DNA of 64,000 nt. It comes from Geminicoccaceae bacterium (GTDB taxonomy: Bacteria > Pseudomonadota > Alphaproteobacteria > Geminicoccales > Geminicoccaceae). The stretch covers positions 28,714 to 92,713 of the forward strand of contig JANQPX010000009.1 of the NCBI GenBank assembly GCA_028285265.1, given 5' to 3'. The notes beneath the pieces were generated by a model, which did no database searches, had not been told where the DNA came from, and saw only the letters and a list, made by a program, of their open reading frames with translations. Within the stretch, counting starts at the first letter, position 1. Each line of letters opens with the position of its first letter. Both the position numbers and the translations under genes were made by a program. Below, piece by piece: positions 18,216 to 28,918 of this stretch.

Positions 18216-19490
18216 TTAGATCGATAGGCGCTCGATCATCGGCTTGGTGATCAAACAAATACCATTGTCCGTACGCCGAAAACGCTTGGCATCCTCCTCC
18301 GGATCCTCGCCAACCACCAAACCCTCGGGGATCTCAACGCCTCGGTCGATCACCACGTTCTTAAGCCGAGCATGCCGTCGGATCTGGACATAAGGCAAAG
18401 CGACGACACCTTCCAGCTCGCTGTAGGAATGCGCATGCACGCCGGTGAACAGCAAGGCCCGATCGATCTTCGAACCGGAAACGATGCAGCCGCCAGAGAC
18501 CATCGAGCTGGTCGCCATGCCGCGGCGATTGACTTCATCATGAATGAATTTCGCTGGGGGTGTGATTTCCGCATAGGTCCAAATCGGCCACTCTTGATCA
18601 TAAAGATCGAGGGCCGGCGTGAAGTCGGTGAGATCGATATTAGCCTGCCAGTAGGCATCGATGGTGCCGACATCCCGCCAATAGGGCTCGTCTGACCCTT
18701 CAGCGCCGCTTTTGACGCAAGACGTTGGAAAACGGTGGGCAACGGCTTTGCCGTTCTTCACGAGATAAGGGATGATGTTCTTGCCGAAATCGCGTGCGCT
18801 GTCCGGATCATTCGCGTCCCGTCGTAGCTCTCCAAACATGAAATCCGTCTTGAAGACATAGATACCCATGCTGGCAAGGGCCATCTTCGGCTTATCCGGC
18901 ATGCCAGGCGGGTCAGCCGGCTTTTCGAGAAACTCGATGATTCGATCCTCTTTGTCGACATGCATCACACCAAAGCCAGTAGCCTCCGCCCGTGGCACCT
19001 CAAGACACCCAACGGTGACATCGGCGCCGGAGTTGACGTGCTGTGCCAGCATCAACTCATAGTCCATCTTGTAGACATGATCGCCTGCCAGAATCACCAT
19101 GTATTCAGGCGCATAGCTCTCAATGATATCGATGTTTTGGTAAACCGCGTCGGCCGTACCTTCATACCACTGGGTCTCGGAAACGCGTTGTGACGCGGGC
19201 AAGATGTCGAAGCCTTCGTTCCGCTCTGGTCTCAGGAAGTTCCAGCCACGTTGGAGATGGCGGATCAAAGAGTGCGCTTTGTATTGTGTCGCGACGCCAA
19301 TGCGCCGAATGCCGGAATTCAAAGCGTTGGATAAAGCGAAGTCGATAATTCTGCTTTTGCCACCGAAGAATACCGATGGCTTCGCTCGTTTATCCGTCAA
19401 TTCAAGCAGCCTGGATCCACGTCCGCCTGCGAGAACATACGCCATGCTGTAGCGCGCGAGCTGTGTGCTCCGCTGGACTGCTGTCGCCAT
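18216..19490 (-). CDS. glgC: Glucose-1-phosphate adenylyltransferase
   Basis: A 424-residue ADP-glucose pyrophosphorylase that makes ADP-glucose from ATP and glucose-1-phosphate, the committed step of bacterial glycogen synthesis. The nucleotidyltransferase motif [18 protein letters not shown] lies near residue 22, and the [12 protein letters not shown] segment and a C-terminal left-handed beta-helix follow. The start ATG at 19490 has GGGGAG eight bases upstream; an earlier in-frame start lacks one. The length equals the usual size. It sits between glgB and glgA, and allosteric control by glycolytic intermediates is the rule in the family. Confidence 0.96.
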   Translation of the reverse strand: MATAVQRSTQLARYSMAYVLAGGRGSRLLELTDKRAKPSVFFGGKSRIIDFALSNALNSGIRRIGVATQYKAHSLIRHLQRGWNFLRPERNEGFDILPASQRVSETQWYEGTADAVYQNIDIIESYAPEYMVILAGDHVYKMDYELMLAQHVNSGADVTVGCLEVPRAEATGFGVMHVDKEDRIIEFLEKPADPPGMPDKPKMALASMGIYVFKTDFMFGELRRDANDPDSARDFGKNIIPYLVKNGKAVAHRFPTSCVKSGAEGSDEPYWRDVGTIDAYWQANIDLTDFTPALDLYDQEWPIWTYAEITPPAKFIHDEVNRRGMATSSMVSGGCIVSGSKIDRALLFTGVHAHSYSELEGVVALPYVQIRRHARLKNVVIDRGVEIPEGLVVGEDPEEDAKRFRRTDNGICLITKPMIERLSI

Positions 19491-19516
19491 GTTCGTCTCC
19501 CCGGGATATTGTTTGT

Positions 19517-21706
19517 TTAGTCTTCTAGCCTGAACCACACTGTGGCTAACGGCGGTAATGTGATGCTAGCTGAGTAAGGTCGGTCATGGCTTGTGATCTC
19601 TTCGGTCTCGATCACGCCCATATTGCCCATACCCGAGCCACCATAGATCTCGGCATCGCTATTTAGGATCTCACGCCATCGGCCGGGCACTGGCAGCCCC
19701 AAGCGATAGCGCTCATGGGGCATTGGTGTGAAGTTGCAGATCACTAAAATGGGCGATGTGCCGTCGCGACTCCTTCGAAGCCAAGCCAGCACGGACCCTT
19801 CTGAGTCATTGGCCTCAAGCCATTCAAAGCCGGCACCGTCGCAATCCAATTGATGTAACGCCGGCTCCTCGCGATAACGTCGGTTCAGATCTCTCACGAG
19901 AGACTGAACACCTTGGTGCCAGTTCACATCGAGAAGATGCCAATCCAGCGACTGATCCGCATTCCACTCGGCGCCTTGGGCGAATTCCTGCCCCATAAAC
20001 AGAAGCTTTTTGCCGGGATGGCCCCACATAAAGGCGTAATAGGCTCGAAGATTGGCAAATTGCTGCCAGGTATCACCAGGCATGCGGGTGAGGATTGAGC
20101 CTTTGCCGTGCACGACCTCGTCATGGGAGAGTGGCAGGACGAAATTCTCACTGAACGCATAAAGGAGACCAAAGGTCATCTGATGGTGATGCCAGCGGCG
20201 ATGAACCGGATCCTTGCCCATGTAGAGCAACGTGTCGTGCATCCAGCCCATGTTCCATTTGAAGCCAAATCCGAGCCCGCCAGCGAAGGTCGGCTTCGAT
20301 ACGCCGGGCCAGGCAGTCGACTCTTCAGCGACCGTCATGATACCGGGATGGACGCCATAAGCGAGTTCATTGGTGCGCTTTAGGAAGTCTATCGCTTCCA
20401 AATTTTCCCGACCGCCAAAGCGATTGGGCACCCACTGTCCCTCGTCACGCGAGTAGTCGAGATAGAGCATGGAAGCAACGGCATCGACACGAAGCCCGTC
20501 GAGGTGATAGCGGTCCATCCAGAAAAGAGCGTTGGCATGCAGGTAGTTTGCGACTTCAGGGCGCCCGTAATTGTAAATCAGGGTGTTCCAGTCCTGATGG
20601 AAGCCTTGCCGTGGGTCGGCATGCTCATAAAGAGCGGTGCCGTCGAAGCGCCCAAGACCATGCTCGTCTGTTGGAAAATGACCCGGCACCCAGTCCAGCA
20701 ACACCCCAATATTAGCCTGGTGGCATCGGTCGACAAAACGCGCGAAGGCGGCAGGATCGCCATGACGCGCTGTTGGCGCGAACAAGCCGATCGGCTGATA
20801 TCCCCAGGAGCCATCGAAGGGATGCTCAGTGATGGGTAAGAGTTCAATATGAGAAAAACCCATGTCTACGACATAGCCAATGAGCTCATCGGCTAGCTCA
20901 TCGTAGGTCAAAAACGCATTGTTCGCTCCGCGTTTCCAAGAACCCAGATGAACTTCGTAAATGCTGATCGGCGCGTCGACGGCTGCCCGCGCCTGCCTCG
21001 TGCCTAACCAGTCGCCATCCTGCCATGCAAACCGCTGGACGTCGCGCACCACAGACGCTGTCTTTGGGCGAAGCTCGGCGCCAAACGCAAAAGGATCGGC
21101 TTTGAGTGGGAGGCAATGGCCCGTTTGATCCTTGATTTCGAACTTGTAGGCAGCTCCCTCTGTGAGCTCTGGCAGAAAAATCTCCCAAACGCCTGTGCCG
21201 GGGTGGAGGCGCATGGGATGCTGACGTCCGTCCCATTGATTGAAGTCACCGACCACCGAGACACGGCGTGCATTCGGCGCCCAAACCGCGAAGTGCACGC
21301 CGTGAACGCCTTGATGTTCCACCAGATGGGCACCGAGGCGTTCCCATAGCCGCCGATGGCTTCCCTCCCCCAAGAGATGATTGTCGACATCACCGATGAC
21401 GGGGGCAAACCGATAGGGATCGTCAAAGGTCCAAGAATAGCCTCCACGGACGGCCCGAAGTCGATAGGCAAGCGCAGTCGGTCGATTCTTGATCAAACCA
21501 TTGAATAGGCCAGCCCCGTCGATCATCTCGAGGGCAGTCTCGTCGCCTGTATCCTCGATCACCTCGACCGTCTCGGCGCCCGGGACGAAGGCCGTGATCC
21601 GAACACCGCCTGCGGCCGGATGAGGCCCAAGAGCTGCGAAGGGATCCGCATGGTCGCCAGCAACGATCGCCTGGATCGTTCCCGACGACACGATGCTCCC
21701 CGCCAT
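19517..21706 (-). CDS. glgB: 1,4-alpha-glucan branching enzyme
   Basis: A 729-residue GH13 branching enzyme. It has two N-terminal beta domains (the CBM48 module carries [20 protein letters not shown]) followed by the barrel with nucleophile Asp in [18 protein letters not shown], acid/base Glu in [14 protein letters not shown] and the third Asp in [14 protein letters not shown]. The ATG at 21706 is preceded by AGGAGG at the right distance, so an upstream extension of 31 residues is rejected. It is ten bases downstream of glgP and creates alpha-1,6 branches in the glycogen made by GlgA. Confidence 0.96.
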   Translation of the reverse strand: MAGSIVSSGTIQAIVAGDHADPFAALGPHPAAGGVRITAFVPGAETVEVIEDTGDETALEMIDGAGLFNGLIKNRPTALAYRLRAVRGGYSWTFDDPYRFAPVIGDVDNHLLGEGSHRRLWERLGAHLVEHQGVHGVHFAVWAPNARRVSVVGDFNQWDGRQHPMRLHPGTGVWEIFLPELTEGAAYKFEIKDQTGHCLPLKADPFAFGAELRPKTASVVRDVQRFAWQDGDWLGTRQARAAVDAPISIYEVHLGSWKRGANNAFLTYDELADELIGYVVDMGFSHIELLPITEHPFDGSWGYQPIGLFAPTARHGDPAAFARFVDRCHQANIGVLLDWVPGHFPTDEHGLGRFDGTALYEHADPRQGFHQDWNTLIYNYGRPEVANYLHANALFWMDRYHLDGLRVDAVASMLYLDYSRDEGQWVPNRFGGRENLEAIDFLKRTNELAYGVHPGIMTVAEESTAWPGVSKPTFAGGLGFGFKWNMGWMHDTLLYMGKDPVHRRWHHHQMTFGLLYAFSENFVLPLSHDEVVHGKGSILTRMPGDTWQQFANLRAYYAFMWGHPGKKLLFMGQEFAQGAEWNADQSLDWHLLDVNWHQGVQSLVRDLNRRYREEPALHQLDCDGAGFEWLEANDSEGSVLAWLRRSRDGTSPILVICNFTPMPHERYRLGLPVPGRWREILNSDAEIYGGSGMGNMGVIETEEITSHDRPYSASITLPPLATVWFRLED

Positions 21707-21716
21707 GCTCGTCCTC

Positions 21717-24176
21717 CTACTTTGCCTCATCGAGGTCGATGCCCCAGATGTCATGAGCATAGCCCCGAATAGTACGATCTGACGAGAACCAGCCGGCATG
21801 CGCCGTGTTCAGAATAGCCCGACGCATCCAGGTATCCTGCTCTAAAAAGTCCTGGTCGACCCTTCTCTGTGTCTCAGCGTAAGTGGCAAAATCGGCTGTG
21901 ACCATGAAATAGTCATGGTCAATCAGCCCGTTAATCAGCGGCTTAAATCGATCCGGATCGTTTGGTGAAAAGACGCCTCTTCGAATGTCATCAAGCGTTT
22001 GTTTAAGCGCTGGTGTTCGTTCGATTGTCGCTTTGGCATCGTAGCCAACCCGCCTTGCTTCCAACACATCGTCAGCTTCGAGACCGAAAATGAAAATGTT
22101 CTCATCACCGACCCGCTCTTTGATCTCGACATTCGCGCCATCGAGGGTACCGATCGTAAGAGCGCCATTAAGTGCGAACTTCATATTGCCGGTGCCGGAC
22201 GCTTCCATGCCTGCGGTCGAAATCTGCTCGGAGAGATCCGCCGCCGGGATGATCTTCTCAGCAAGCGAGACACGATAATCCGGCAAATAGACGATCTTCA
22301 AACGATCACCAATGACGGGGTCGTTGTTGACGACCGATGCGACGTCGTTGATCAATTTGATGATCATTTTGGCGACGTGATAGGAGGCGGCAGCCTTCCC
22401 ACCGAAAATTTTGACCCGTGGTGTCCAGTCGGCGGTTGGGTGAGCGCGGATCTCGGTCGCAAGCGCGATAGCTTCCAAAATATTCAGGAGCTGACGCTTG
22501 TATTCATGAATACGTTTGATCTGCACGTCGAACATTGCCGCTGGATCGACGCTTATCCCGAGGATGTCTTGGATCGTATCCCGCAGGGCCGTCTTGTTGG
22601 TCCCTTTCACCGCGGCAAACCGTTCGCGAAAACTAGTGTCGTCGGCAAATGGAGCAAGGGCCTCGATGCGTTCAAGATCGCCGATCCAGTGATCACCGAT
22701 CGCTTCGGTCACCAAGGCGGACAGCTTTGGATTACACTGTTTCAACCATCGCCTTGGCGTAATGCCGTTGGTTTGGTTGACGATACGCTCGGGATATCGG
22801 TCGTGTAGTGCCTTGAACACCGTTTCTTTCATCAGCTCAGAATGCAGCGCTGAAACGCCGTTGACGTGATGCGAGCCGAAGAAGGCGATATTGCCCATGC
22901 GCACGCGAGGCTCATCTGTCTGGTCGATCAAAGCAAGATCTCGGAGTGTTTGTGCGTTCTTGGTGCCTTCCGCTTTAAGCGCCTTCATCTGATCAGAATG
23001 GAGCAGGTTAATGATCTGCATATGGCGCGGCAACAGACGCTCGATGAGCGACACCGGCCAGCTTTCAAGAGCTTCTGGCATGAGCGTGTGATTGGTGTAT
23101 GCAATGCAGCCGGTGGTAATCCGCCAAGCGTCTGCCCAGGCGAGATCATGGACATCCAAGAGGAGTCGCATCAGCTCCGGCACGGCGAGCGCGGGATGGG
23201 TGTCGTTCAGCTGGATCGCTGCCTTTTCTGGCAAATTATCCAATCGCCCATATTGATCCAAATGTCGATGGATGAGATCTTGTAGCGAGGCCGCCACGAA
23301 AAAATATTCCTGTCGGACGCGGAGCTCCTGGCCGATTTCCGTCGAGTCATCGGGATAAAGAACGCGCGAAATGCTCTCCGCCTCCGCCTGATCAGCAAGC
23401 GCACCGAGATAGTCGCCCCGATTGAACTCCTCGAGGCGCATAAGATCAGGCGAGCGTGCTGACCAAAGACGAAGTGTATTCACACGTTCGCCTTGCCAGC
23501 CAGCAATCGGCGTATCGTAAGCGACCGCCAAGACACGTTTGGAAGGCCGCCAGGACCCCTTTCGCGCCGCTGAACTCGTGTCGTCGGGTTCGACCATGCC
23601 ACCATAGCCGATTTCGTAAATCACCTCAGGCCGTTCGAATTGCCAGGGATTGCCGAAGGACAGCCAGTCTTCGGGCTTTTCGATCTGAACGCCATCGTCA
23701 AAGCTTTGGCGAAACAGGCCATGATCGTAACGAATGCCATAGCCGAAACCGGCGACACCGATCGAGCTCATGCTTTCCAAAAAACAGGCTGCGAGCCGTC
23801 CTAGTCCACCATTGCCGAGCGCAGCGTCCGGCTCCAATTCCCTTAAGTCATCAAGAGATTGCCCCAATTCAGCGAGCGCTTGCTCGCATGTTGTGTCCAG
23901 CTGAAGATTGGACATCACATCCGTCAGAAGGCGGCCAATCAAGAATTCCATCGAGAGGTAATAAACGCGCTTTTCCTGATTGGCATAGATCCGGCGTGTG
24001 CTTTCCATCCAGCGAAGGGCAAGATGGTCGCGGACCGTGAGGGCCGTTGCCATCAACCAGTCTCGTTTGGTGGCATGCTCCGGATCTTTGCCCACAGCCA
24101 ATGTTAGTTTGGCAAGGAGATCGTCCCTAAAGCGCGCGACATCATCGGATGCAATGGGCGCAGGTAATGATGACAT
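21717..24176 (-). CDS. glgP: Glycogen phosphorylase
   Basis: An 819-residue GT35 enzyme that releases glucose-1-phosphate from glycogen chain ends by phosphorolysis. The pyridoxal-phosphate Lys is in the signature [20 protein letters not shown] near residue 655. GAGGA precedes the start. It lies 27 bases downstream of the PhyH-family gene and 10 bases upstream of glgB, so degradation and synthesis genes share one transcript. Length is normal for the short bacterial type without the long regulatory extension. Confidence 0.96.
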   Translation of the reverse strand: MSSLPAPIASDDVARFRDDLLAKLTLAVGKDPEHATKRDWLMATALTVRDHLALRWMESTRRIYANQEKRVYYLSMEFLIGRLLTDVMSNLQLDTTCEQALAELGQSLDDLRELEPDAALGNGGLGRLAACFLESMSSIGVAGFGYGIRYDHGLFRQSFDDGVQIEKPEDWLSFGNPWQFERPEVIYEIGYGGMVEPDDTSSAARKGSWRPSKRVLAVAYDTPIAGWQGERVNTLRLWSARSPDLMRLEEFNRGDYLGALADQAEAESISRVLYPDDSTEIGQELRVRQEYFFVAASLQDLIHRHLDQYGRLDNLPEKAAIQLNDTHPALAVPELMRLLLDVHDLAWADAWRITTGCIAYTNHTLMPEALESWPVSLIERLLPRHMQIINLLHSDQMKALKAEGTKNAQTLRDLALIDQTDEPRVRMGNIAFFGSHHVNGVSALHSELMKETVFKALHDRYPERIVNQTNGITPRRWLKQCNPKLSALVTEAIGDHWIGDLERIEALAPFADDTSFRERFAAVKGTNKTALRDTIQDILGISVDPAAMFDVQIKRIHEYKRQLLNILEAIALATEIRAHPTADWTPRVKIFGGKAAASYHVAKMIIKLINDVASVVNNDPVIGDRLKIVYLPDYRVSLAEKIIPAADLSEQISTAGMEASGTGNMKFALNGALTIGTLDGANVEIKERVGDENIFIFGLEADDVLEARRVGYDAKATIERTPALKQTLDDIRRGVFSPNDPDRFKPLINGLIDHDYFMVTADFATYAETQRRVDQDFLEQDTWMRRAILNTAHAGWFSSDRTIRGYAHDIWGIDLDEAK

Positions 24177-24203
24177 GCTGTATTTCCTCGCAGTCTCGGC
24201 AAG

Positions 24204-25442
24204 TCAAAGACTAGAACGTGTTGGTTCGTGTGAACGTTTCCGAGCGGTTTGCGCATCGATGGCATCAACAAACCGTTCGGTTGACCAGGCTTCGTTCAAC
24301 GCTTCGCGCAGGAGATCCTGTTGACTCGGCGGCGCCATGCCAGACAAGGGCGAATCAATGTCTAAATTCACCGGGAATGGATACCCTTCGGCCGTCGCTT
24401 GCACCACGTTATCAATATCCCGATCACTCAACGCACCGGATTGCTTGAGGGATAGTAATCGCGGATAGAGGGCCTTGCTCATGCGTGCACGATCGACGAT
24501 CTCGATGGATCGACCATAACCGGAGCCAATCTGCATAAGATTGGCGATGCGGTGGACATCCTTGGTCCGGTTCTCACCCGCAGCGTGGAAGGTCGCCGGG
24601 TTAAAGAACATCGCATCGCCTTTAGAAAGCGGCAGCTGAACATAGTGCTCCTCGAAATAATCGCGGAAGGCCGGGAGGTGCGCTGCGAAATAGCCGGGCA
24701 GATAGGTTTGCGAATAAGGCAAGAGTTTTGTGGGGCCCGACTCGACAGGCATGTCGCAGTGAGCGATCGCTCCCTGGAGAGTCAAGGCGGCCGATACGGG
24801 ATGAATATGGGCCGGATACTCCCTTAACTCACCGCACGTCTGAAACCCCATATGATAGTCTCGATGACATGTTTGGGCCTGGCCGCCCGGTCGCACGACA
24901 TTGACCTGTGTCGTGACCTGAAACAACGGACCCAGCCAGGATCGACTGACTAAGGGAATAAGGGCGTTAGCATTGTAGCGGGCAAAAAGTTCGGGGTCTG
25001 CCATGCAGAGTTTCTCATGCGCATTCCAAACCCGGCTATTCGCGCCGGCGGTGGCGAAATGGTCGCCAGCGCCTGCTGACGTTGCCTCTTCCTCTTCGAT
25101 AATCGCATTCAAGACGCCGGTGACATCATCGACGATTTGAAGGTCAGAATAGGCGTTTCGAAAGGCAACAATGCCAGCTCCATGTCCAAAGATCTGAGCC
25201 CATTCGGCCATGTAGGCTCTGATTTTGCCGGCATCGTCCAGGGATCTCTCAATCTTTTCGCTGTCATAGACAGGGATTTTGCTGACGATTTCATCAGCTA
25301 ATGGCACGCTTGCCGCATGGGTTTCCACATCGACGGTGCGCGCAAACTCTTCAATGCAGCAGCTTCCCTGGTCAATCCAGACTGCTTGGCTCGACGGCAT
25401 CATCAGCTCCATATCCAGTTCGCTCAGGCTCATGTTAGCCAC
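24204..25442 (-). CDS. Phytanoyl-CoA dioxygenase-family protein at the head of the glycogen operon
   Basis: A 412-residue protein with the PhyH-type jelly-roll signature: His193 and Asp195 in TCHRDYHMGFQ, distal His286 in ATFHAAGE and Arg298 in VHRIAN. It should bind Fe(II) and 2-oxoglutarate. It is longer than typical PhyH proteins, with an extended N-terminal region of about 150 residues and a C-terminal tail. The start is a GTG at 25442 with GAGG close by, or an ATG nine bases later; neither is decisive. It precedes glgP by 27 bases on the same strand. Its substrate and any link to glycogen are unknown. Confidence 0.82.
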   Translation of the reverse strand: MANMSLSELDMELMMPSSQAVWIDQGSCCIEEFARTVDVETHAASVPLADEIVSKIPVYDSEKIERSLDDAGKIRAYMAEWAQIFGHGAGIVAFRNAYSDLQIVDDVTGVLNAIIEEEEATSAGAGDHFATAGANSRVWNAHEKLCMADPELFARYNANALIPLVSRSWLGPLFQVTTQVNVVRPGGQAQTCHRDYHMGFQTCGELREYPAHIHPVSAALTLQGAIAHCDMPVESGPTKLLPYSQTYLPGYFAAHLPAFRDYFEEHYVQLPLSKGDAMFFNPATFHAAGENRTKDVHRIANLMQIGSGYGRSIEIVDRARMSKALYPRLLSLKQSGALSDRDIDNVVQATAEGYPFPVNLDIDSPLSGMAPPSQQDLLREALNEAWSTERFVDAIDAQTARKRSHEPTRSSL

Positions 25443-25751
25443 AATTCCTCAAGATGCAGAACAGCAGTCGTCTCGTTCTGATAACAGAATTCATTGCCGG
25501 CAAGAGCCATATGCCGCGAATCCGACGATGCTAGGGCCGGTTAAGGACAGGCCGTGTTCGACGTTTCTAGACGGCCTTGTCGGGGAGGTGTCTGCGGTGT
25601 GCCTATCCTTGTTGGAAGAGCCGCTGGATCGAGCGTCAATGATTCTAATGAGGCATGCCTTATTCGGCAGTATGGTCCGTTCTCGCCCCTAGAGGGAACG
25701 CTATTTTGGGGTATCATGACGTCAATAATGCATGCCTCGGGAGGATGATCA
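25443..25751. other. Intergenic stretch between divergent operons
   Basis: About 310 bases separating the glycogen operon and the YbjQ-like gene. It must hold promoters for both. No clear operator, terminator or small gene was recognised. Confidence 0.45.
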
Positions 25752-26075
25752 GTGATCGTGACAACAACAGACGGTGTCGAAGATGCCAAGATTGCGAGCT
25801 ATCTGGGCATTGTCACAGGTGAGGCCGTGCTTGGCGCCAACATCTTCAAAGATCTCTTTGCAGGGATAAGAGACATTGTTGGTGGGCGATCGGCTGCTTA
25901 TGAGGGCGAGCTTCGAAAGGCCAAAGACACAGCAATTCAGGAGATGTCAGACCGTGCGCGCGAGCTTGGTGCTGATGCGATCGTCGGTGTGGATCTCGAT
26001 TATGAAGCCATCAGCGGAGGTAACATGCTCATGGTGAGCGCGAATGGAACCGCCGTTAAACTTCAGCGAAGCTAA
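25752..26075 (+). CDS. YbjQ/UPF0145 family protein
   Basis: A 107-residue cytoplasmic protein of the YbjQ family (heavy-metal-binding-like fold, function unproven). The conserved run [20 protein letters not shown] lies near the N-terminus and [19 protein letters not shown] in the second half. The start is a GTG preceded by GGGAGGAT, as no in-frame ATG is available there. It is probably monocistronic or expressed with the GFA-family gene 100 bases downstream. Confidence 0.88.
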   Translation: MIVTTTDGVEDAKIASYLGIVTGEAVLGANIFKDLFAGIRDIVGGRSAAYEGELRKAKDTAIQEMSDRARELGADAIVGVDLDYEAISGGNMLMVSANGTAVKLQRS

Positions 26076-26176
26076 TCTCAAAAGAGTAGCCCATTACACC
26101 GACTTCGTGTGTGATCAGAACGACTAGTCGCTTCATGACGACGATTTCGCCTATTTGATTTTTGAGGATCTAAAAC

Positions 26177-26569
26177 ATGGACCGATTCACAGGCAGCTGC
26201 CTTTGTGGCAACGTTAAGATTGTTGCCTTAGGGCGTCCTTACCGGGTGGGTATCTGCCATTGCCTTGATTGTCGTAAACATCATGGCGCCCTCTTCCATG
26301 CTTCCGCCGTCTTTCCTGAAAACGCGGTGATCATTGAAGGCGAGACGCAAAGCTATGCTGGACGGTTCTTCTGTCCCGTATGCGGCTCCTCAATATTCTC
26401 GCGCTCAGCCGATGAAATCGAAGTGAACCTGGGATCGCTGGACGCTCCCGACCAATTGAGGCCAACCTACGAACTTTGGGTTACCCGCCGGGAGTCCTGG
26501 TTGCCATCTCTTCCTCTAAAAAGACGTTATGAGCGTGATCGGGATGCTGGGAGCCGCTTCGAAACCTAG
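26177..26569 (+). CDS. GFA family protein (glutathione-dependent formaldehyde-activating-like)
   Basis: A 130-residue zinc-binding protein of the GFA/CENP-V fold. Cysteine ligands appear in the family order: SCLCGNVK at the N-terminus, CHCLDCRK around residue 34 and CPVCGSS around residue 70. GAGGAT precedes the ATG. Family members are mostly of unknown function; only a few act on the glutathione-formaldehyde adduct. No formaldehyde gene lies nearby, so I do not infer that role here. Confidence 0.88.
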   Translation: MDRFTGSCLCGNVKIVALGRPYRVGICHCLDCRKHHGALFHASAVFPENAVIIEGETQSYAGRFFCPVCGSSIFSRSADEIEVNLGSLDAPDQLRPTYELWVTRRESWLPSLPLKRRYERDRDAGSRFET

Positions 26570-26607
26570 GCTGCATCAGGGATCGAAATGGTAATCAAAC
26601 GATAGGA

Positions 26608-27324
26608 TCAAGGCTTAGCCTGGCGCGATGCCTTCCCAACAAATTCTGTGGTGATCATATAGCCCTGGCCACGGACCGTTTCGATCGTGACCGATCCGAG
26701 ATTGTTGTCCAGCTTGCGTCGAAGATGGCGGATGTAAACGTCGACAATATTGGTAAGGGGGTCCTGCTCGGTGTGCCAAACCAACTTGAGAATCTTGTCT
26801 CGGCTCAACACTTTGTTCGCGTGCTGGATGAGCACGGCCATCAGTCGGAACTCCGTGGCTGTCAGATCGAATTCATGGCCGTCCAAATACGCTCGTCGAG
26901 CGCTGACATCGAGCTCGATATTGCCAAGTTTAAGGGATGGTGATTCTAAATCTTGGAAGTCATTCGAACGCCGCCGCAACGATCTAAGCCTTGCCAACAG
27001 GACATCGAAGTCAAACGGCTTGGTGAGATAATCATCGGCACCCTTGTTGAGCCCGCGTACGATATCATCGACGCTGTCTAACGCCGTGAGCATGATGATT
27101 GGTGTCCTGACACGACGCTGACGCAGTTCATGACAAACCTCATGGCCGTGCATGTCCGGCAACAAAAGGTCTAGAATGATGACGTCGTAACGCGTCGCGC
27201 GATGAGCTTCATACAGCGCGGTCTCACCATCGCCGACGCTCAATAGGCTGTAGCCTTCAGCGGTTAGCCCGCGCTCGATAAATGAAACGATCCTCGGATC
27301 GTCTTCAACAAGTAGAACTTTCAT
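26608..27324 (-). CDS. OmpR/PhoB-family response regulator
   Basis: A 238-residue two-component regulator. The receiver domain has the acidic pair (EDD, residues 7-9), phospho-acceptor Asp52 (VIILDLLLPD), and Lys102 (YLTKPFDF). A winged-helix DNA-binding domain follows from about residue 130 (LTATEFRLMAVLIQ, then VDVYIRHLRRKLD). The start overlaps the kinase stop by ATGA. It is the last gene of the operon after a PhnD-like binding protein and a histidine kinase. Targets are not visible here. Confidence 0.94.
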   Translation of the reverse strand: MKVLLVEDDPRIVSFIERGLTAEGYSLLSVGDGETALYEAHRATRYDVIILDLLLPDMHGHEVCHELRQRRVRTPIIMLTALDSVDDIVRGLNKGADDYLTKPFDFDVLLARLRSLRRRSNDFQDLESPSLKLGNIELDVSARRAYLDGHEFDLTATEFRLMAVLIQHANKVLSRDKILKLVWHTEQDPLTNIVDVYIRHLRRKLDNNLGSVTIETVRGQGYMITTEFVGKASRQAKP

Positions 27325-28907
27325 CCCTGATATCCATTATGGCTCTCGAGCGGCAAATTGATCGAAACTGTTGTGCCGCAATCCGCTCGAGCGGCGATGT
27401 CAATCGTCCCGCTATGAGCGTCTGAGATCTTCTTTGCAATCGACAGACCAAGGCCACTTCCTGAAGGAAACAGCCGCTGAGCTGTTTTTCCACGATAGAA
27501 CGGATCGAACATCCGCGCACCGTCACTAGGCTCCAACCCTACACCTTGATCAGATATCTGTATTTTGACCTTACCATTCTGGACATCGGTACGAATCTCG
27601 ATAGAGCCGCCATCCGGTGAATAGTTGATCGCGTTCTTGATGAAGATCAGCAAGAGCTGACTGAGCTTTTGTCGGTCGCCACGGATAGTGAGATTATTCT
27701 TCTTATTCTCCTTGGTAATTTTTAGATTGTTTGACTCAGCCAGTGTTTGAGCAGCTTTATTGGCGCTATCGACAATCTCCTCGATCTGAATCCGCTCGAA
27801 TTCATACTCAGTCAGATGATCATCCAGACGCGCCAGGATCATGAGATCATCAACGAGCTTACGCATAACGGCGCCTTGTTCGGTTATAACAGACAACGAA
27901 TCTTGATAGGGCGCCACCTCGCCGTCCGCCAGGCGGGTTGCGACTTGGGCCTCACCGTGGATGATCGTAAGTGGCGTTCGTAATTCATGGCTGACTTCAG
28001 TCAGGAATTGACGTCGATGAAGATCACGTTGTTCAAGCTGTAAATTGGCACGCTCGAGTTCGGCCGTTCGGATTTGGATTTCTTTTTCGAGATGCGTTCT
28101 TGAGATCATCGATTCTTCGATCTCAGTCGCCATATGCTTCAGGGAACGCGCGAGTTCGCCGAGTTCGTCAGAGCGGCGCTCAGGGATGGAGACGCGAAAG
28201 TTACGGCGTGCAATTTGTCGAGTCATGCTTGTGAGCGCCTGGATGGGCCTGATGAGCTGTCCGGCGCATGCGTAGCCCACAAAAGCGCCGAGAAACGTCA
28301 GGATCACGACGAAACCGACAAAATTTCGCAGATGCTTATCAGCACCTTCTTGGTTCATGGCAGCCAGCTCACCGTCCAACTGCATCATGTGGTCTTGAAA
28401 GCGGCCTAGCGACACCACGACCTCGACGGCTCCCAGGGTTTGGCCTGCTGTCTGGATCGGAGAGCAAATTTTGAGCGTCGTCTCACCCAACTTGCTCAAG
28501 ACCTGACCGTCTTCTAACACAACCTGTCTCAGCTTGTCGGAAGCGACGGTGCCATACGACGAAATCTCTTTAGTGCCGTCATGGATAACCTTGCCTTCTC
28601 GATCATAGATCAAGATCGCCGTGACGTCGGGCAGTAAGCGAACAGAACGAGAAATGTTGAAGAGTTCTTCAAAATCTAGCTTAGCCAAGGGCTCGACGAG
28701 GCCATCGGCAAGCACCGAAGCAAGCTGCATGGTAGCCAGTTCCGCTTCGCGCCGCAGGGCGTCGGACATCGCTTCGGAGCTCGAATGCTCAACATCTTGA
28801 GCAAGCCGAATCGCTTCTCGATAGCTGACGAACTGCACAGTCGAAGCGACCGCGACTGCCGACAGCGCGATCATCAAAGCGTAACGTAGACGTAGCCCGA
28901 CGCGCAT
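27321..28907 (-). CDS. Membrane histidine kinase with HAMP domain
   Basis: A 528-residue sensor kinase. Transmembrane helices at about 8-28 and 196-215 enclose a periplasmic sensor of about 165 residues. A HAMP domain (PIQALTSMTRQIARRNF) and a coiled-coil (about 270-298) lead to the H box with phospho-accepting His307 (SHELRTPL), the N box (Asn425), the G1 box (DQGVGL) and G2 box (GSGLGLSI). The stop overlaps the response regulator start. The upstream gene encodes a PhnD-like binding protein, 11 bases away, and that protein may present the ligand to the sensor domain. Confidence 0.94.
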   Translation of the reverse strand: MRVGLRLRYALMIALSAVAVASTVQFVSYREAIRLAQDVEHSSSEAMSDALRREAELATMQLASVLADGLVEPLAKLDFEELFNISRSVRLLPDVTAILIYDREGKVIHDGTKEISSYGTVASDKLRQVVLEDGQVLSKLGETTLKICSPIQTAGQTLGAVEVVVSLGRFQDHMMQLDGELAAMNQEGADKHLRNFVGFVVILTFLGAFVGYACAGQLIRPIQALTSMTRQIARRNFRVSIPERRSDELGELARSLKHMATEIEESMISRTHLEKEIQIRTAELERANLQLEQRDLHRRQFLTEVSHELRTPLTIIHGEAQVATRLADGEVAPYQDSLSVITEQGAVMRKLVDDLMILARLDDHLTEYEFERIQIEEIVDSANKAAQTLAESNNLKITKENKKNNLTIRGDRQKLSQLLLIFIKNAINYSPDGGSIEIRTDVQNGKVKIQISDQGVGLEPSDGARMFDPFYRGKTAQRLFPSGSGLGLSIAKKISDAHSGTIDIAARADCGTTVSINLPLESHNGYQG

Positions 28908-28918
28908 CTTGATCCGTG

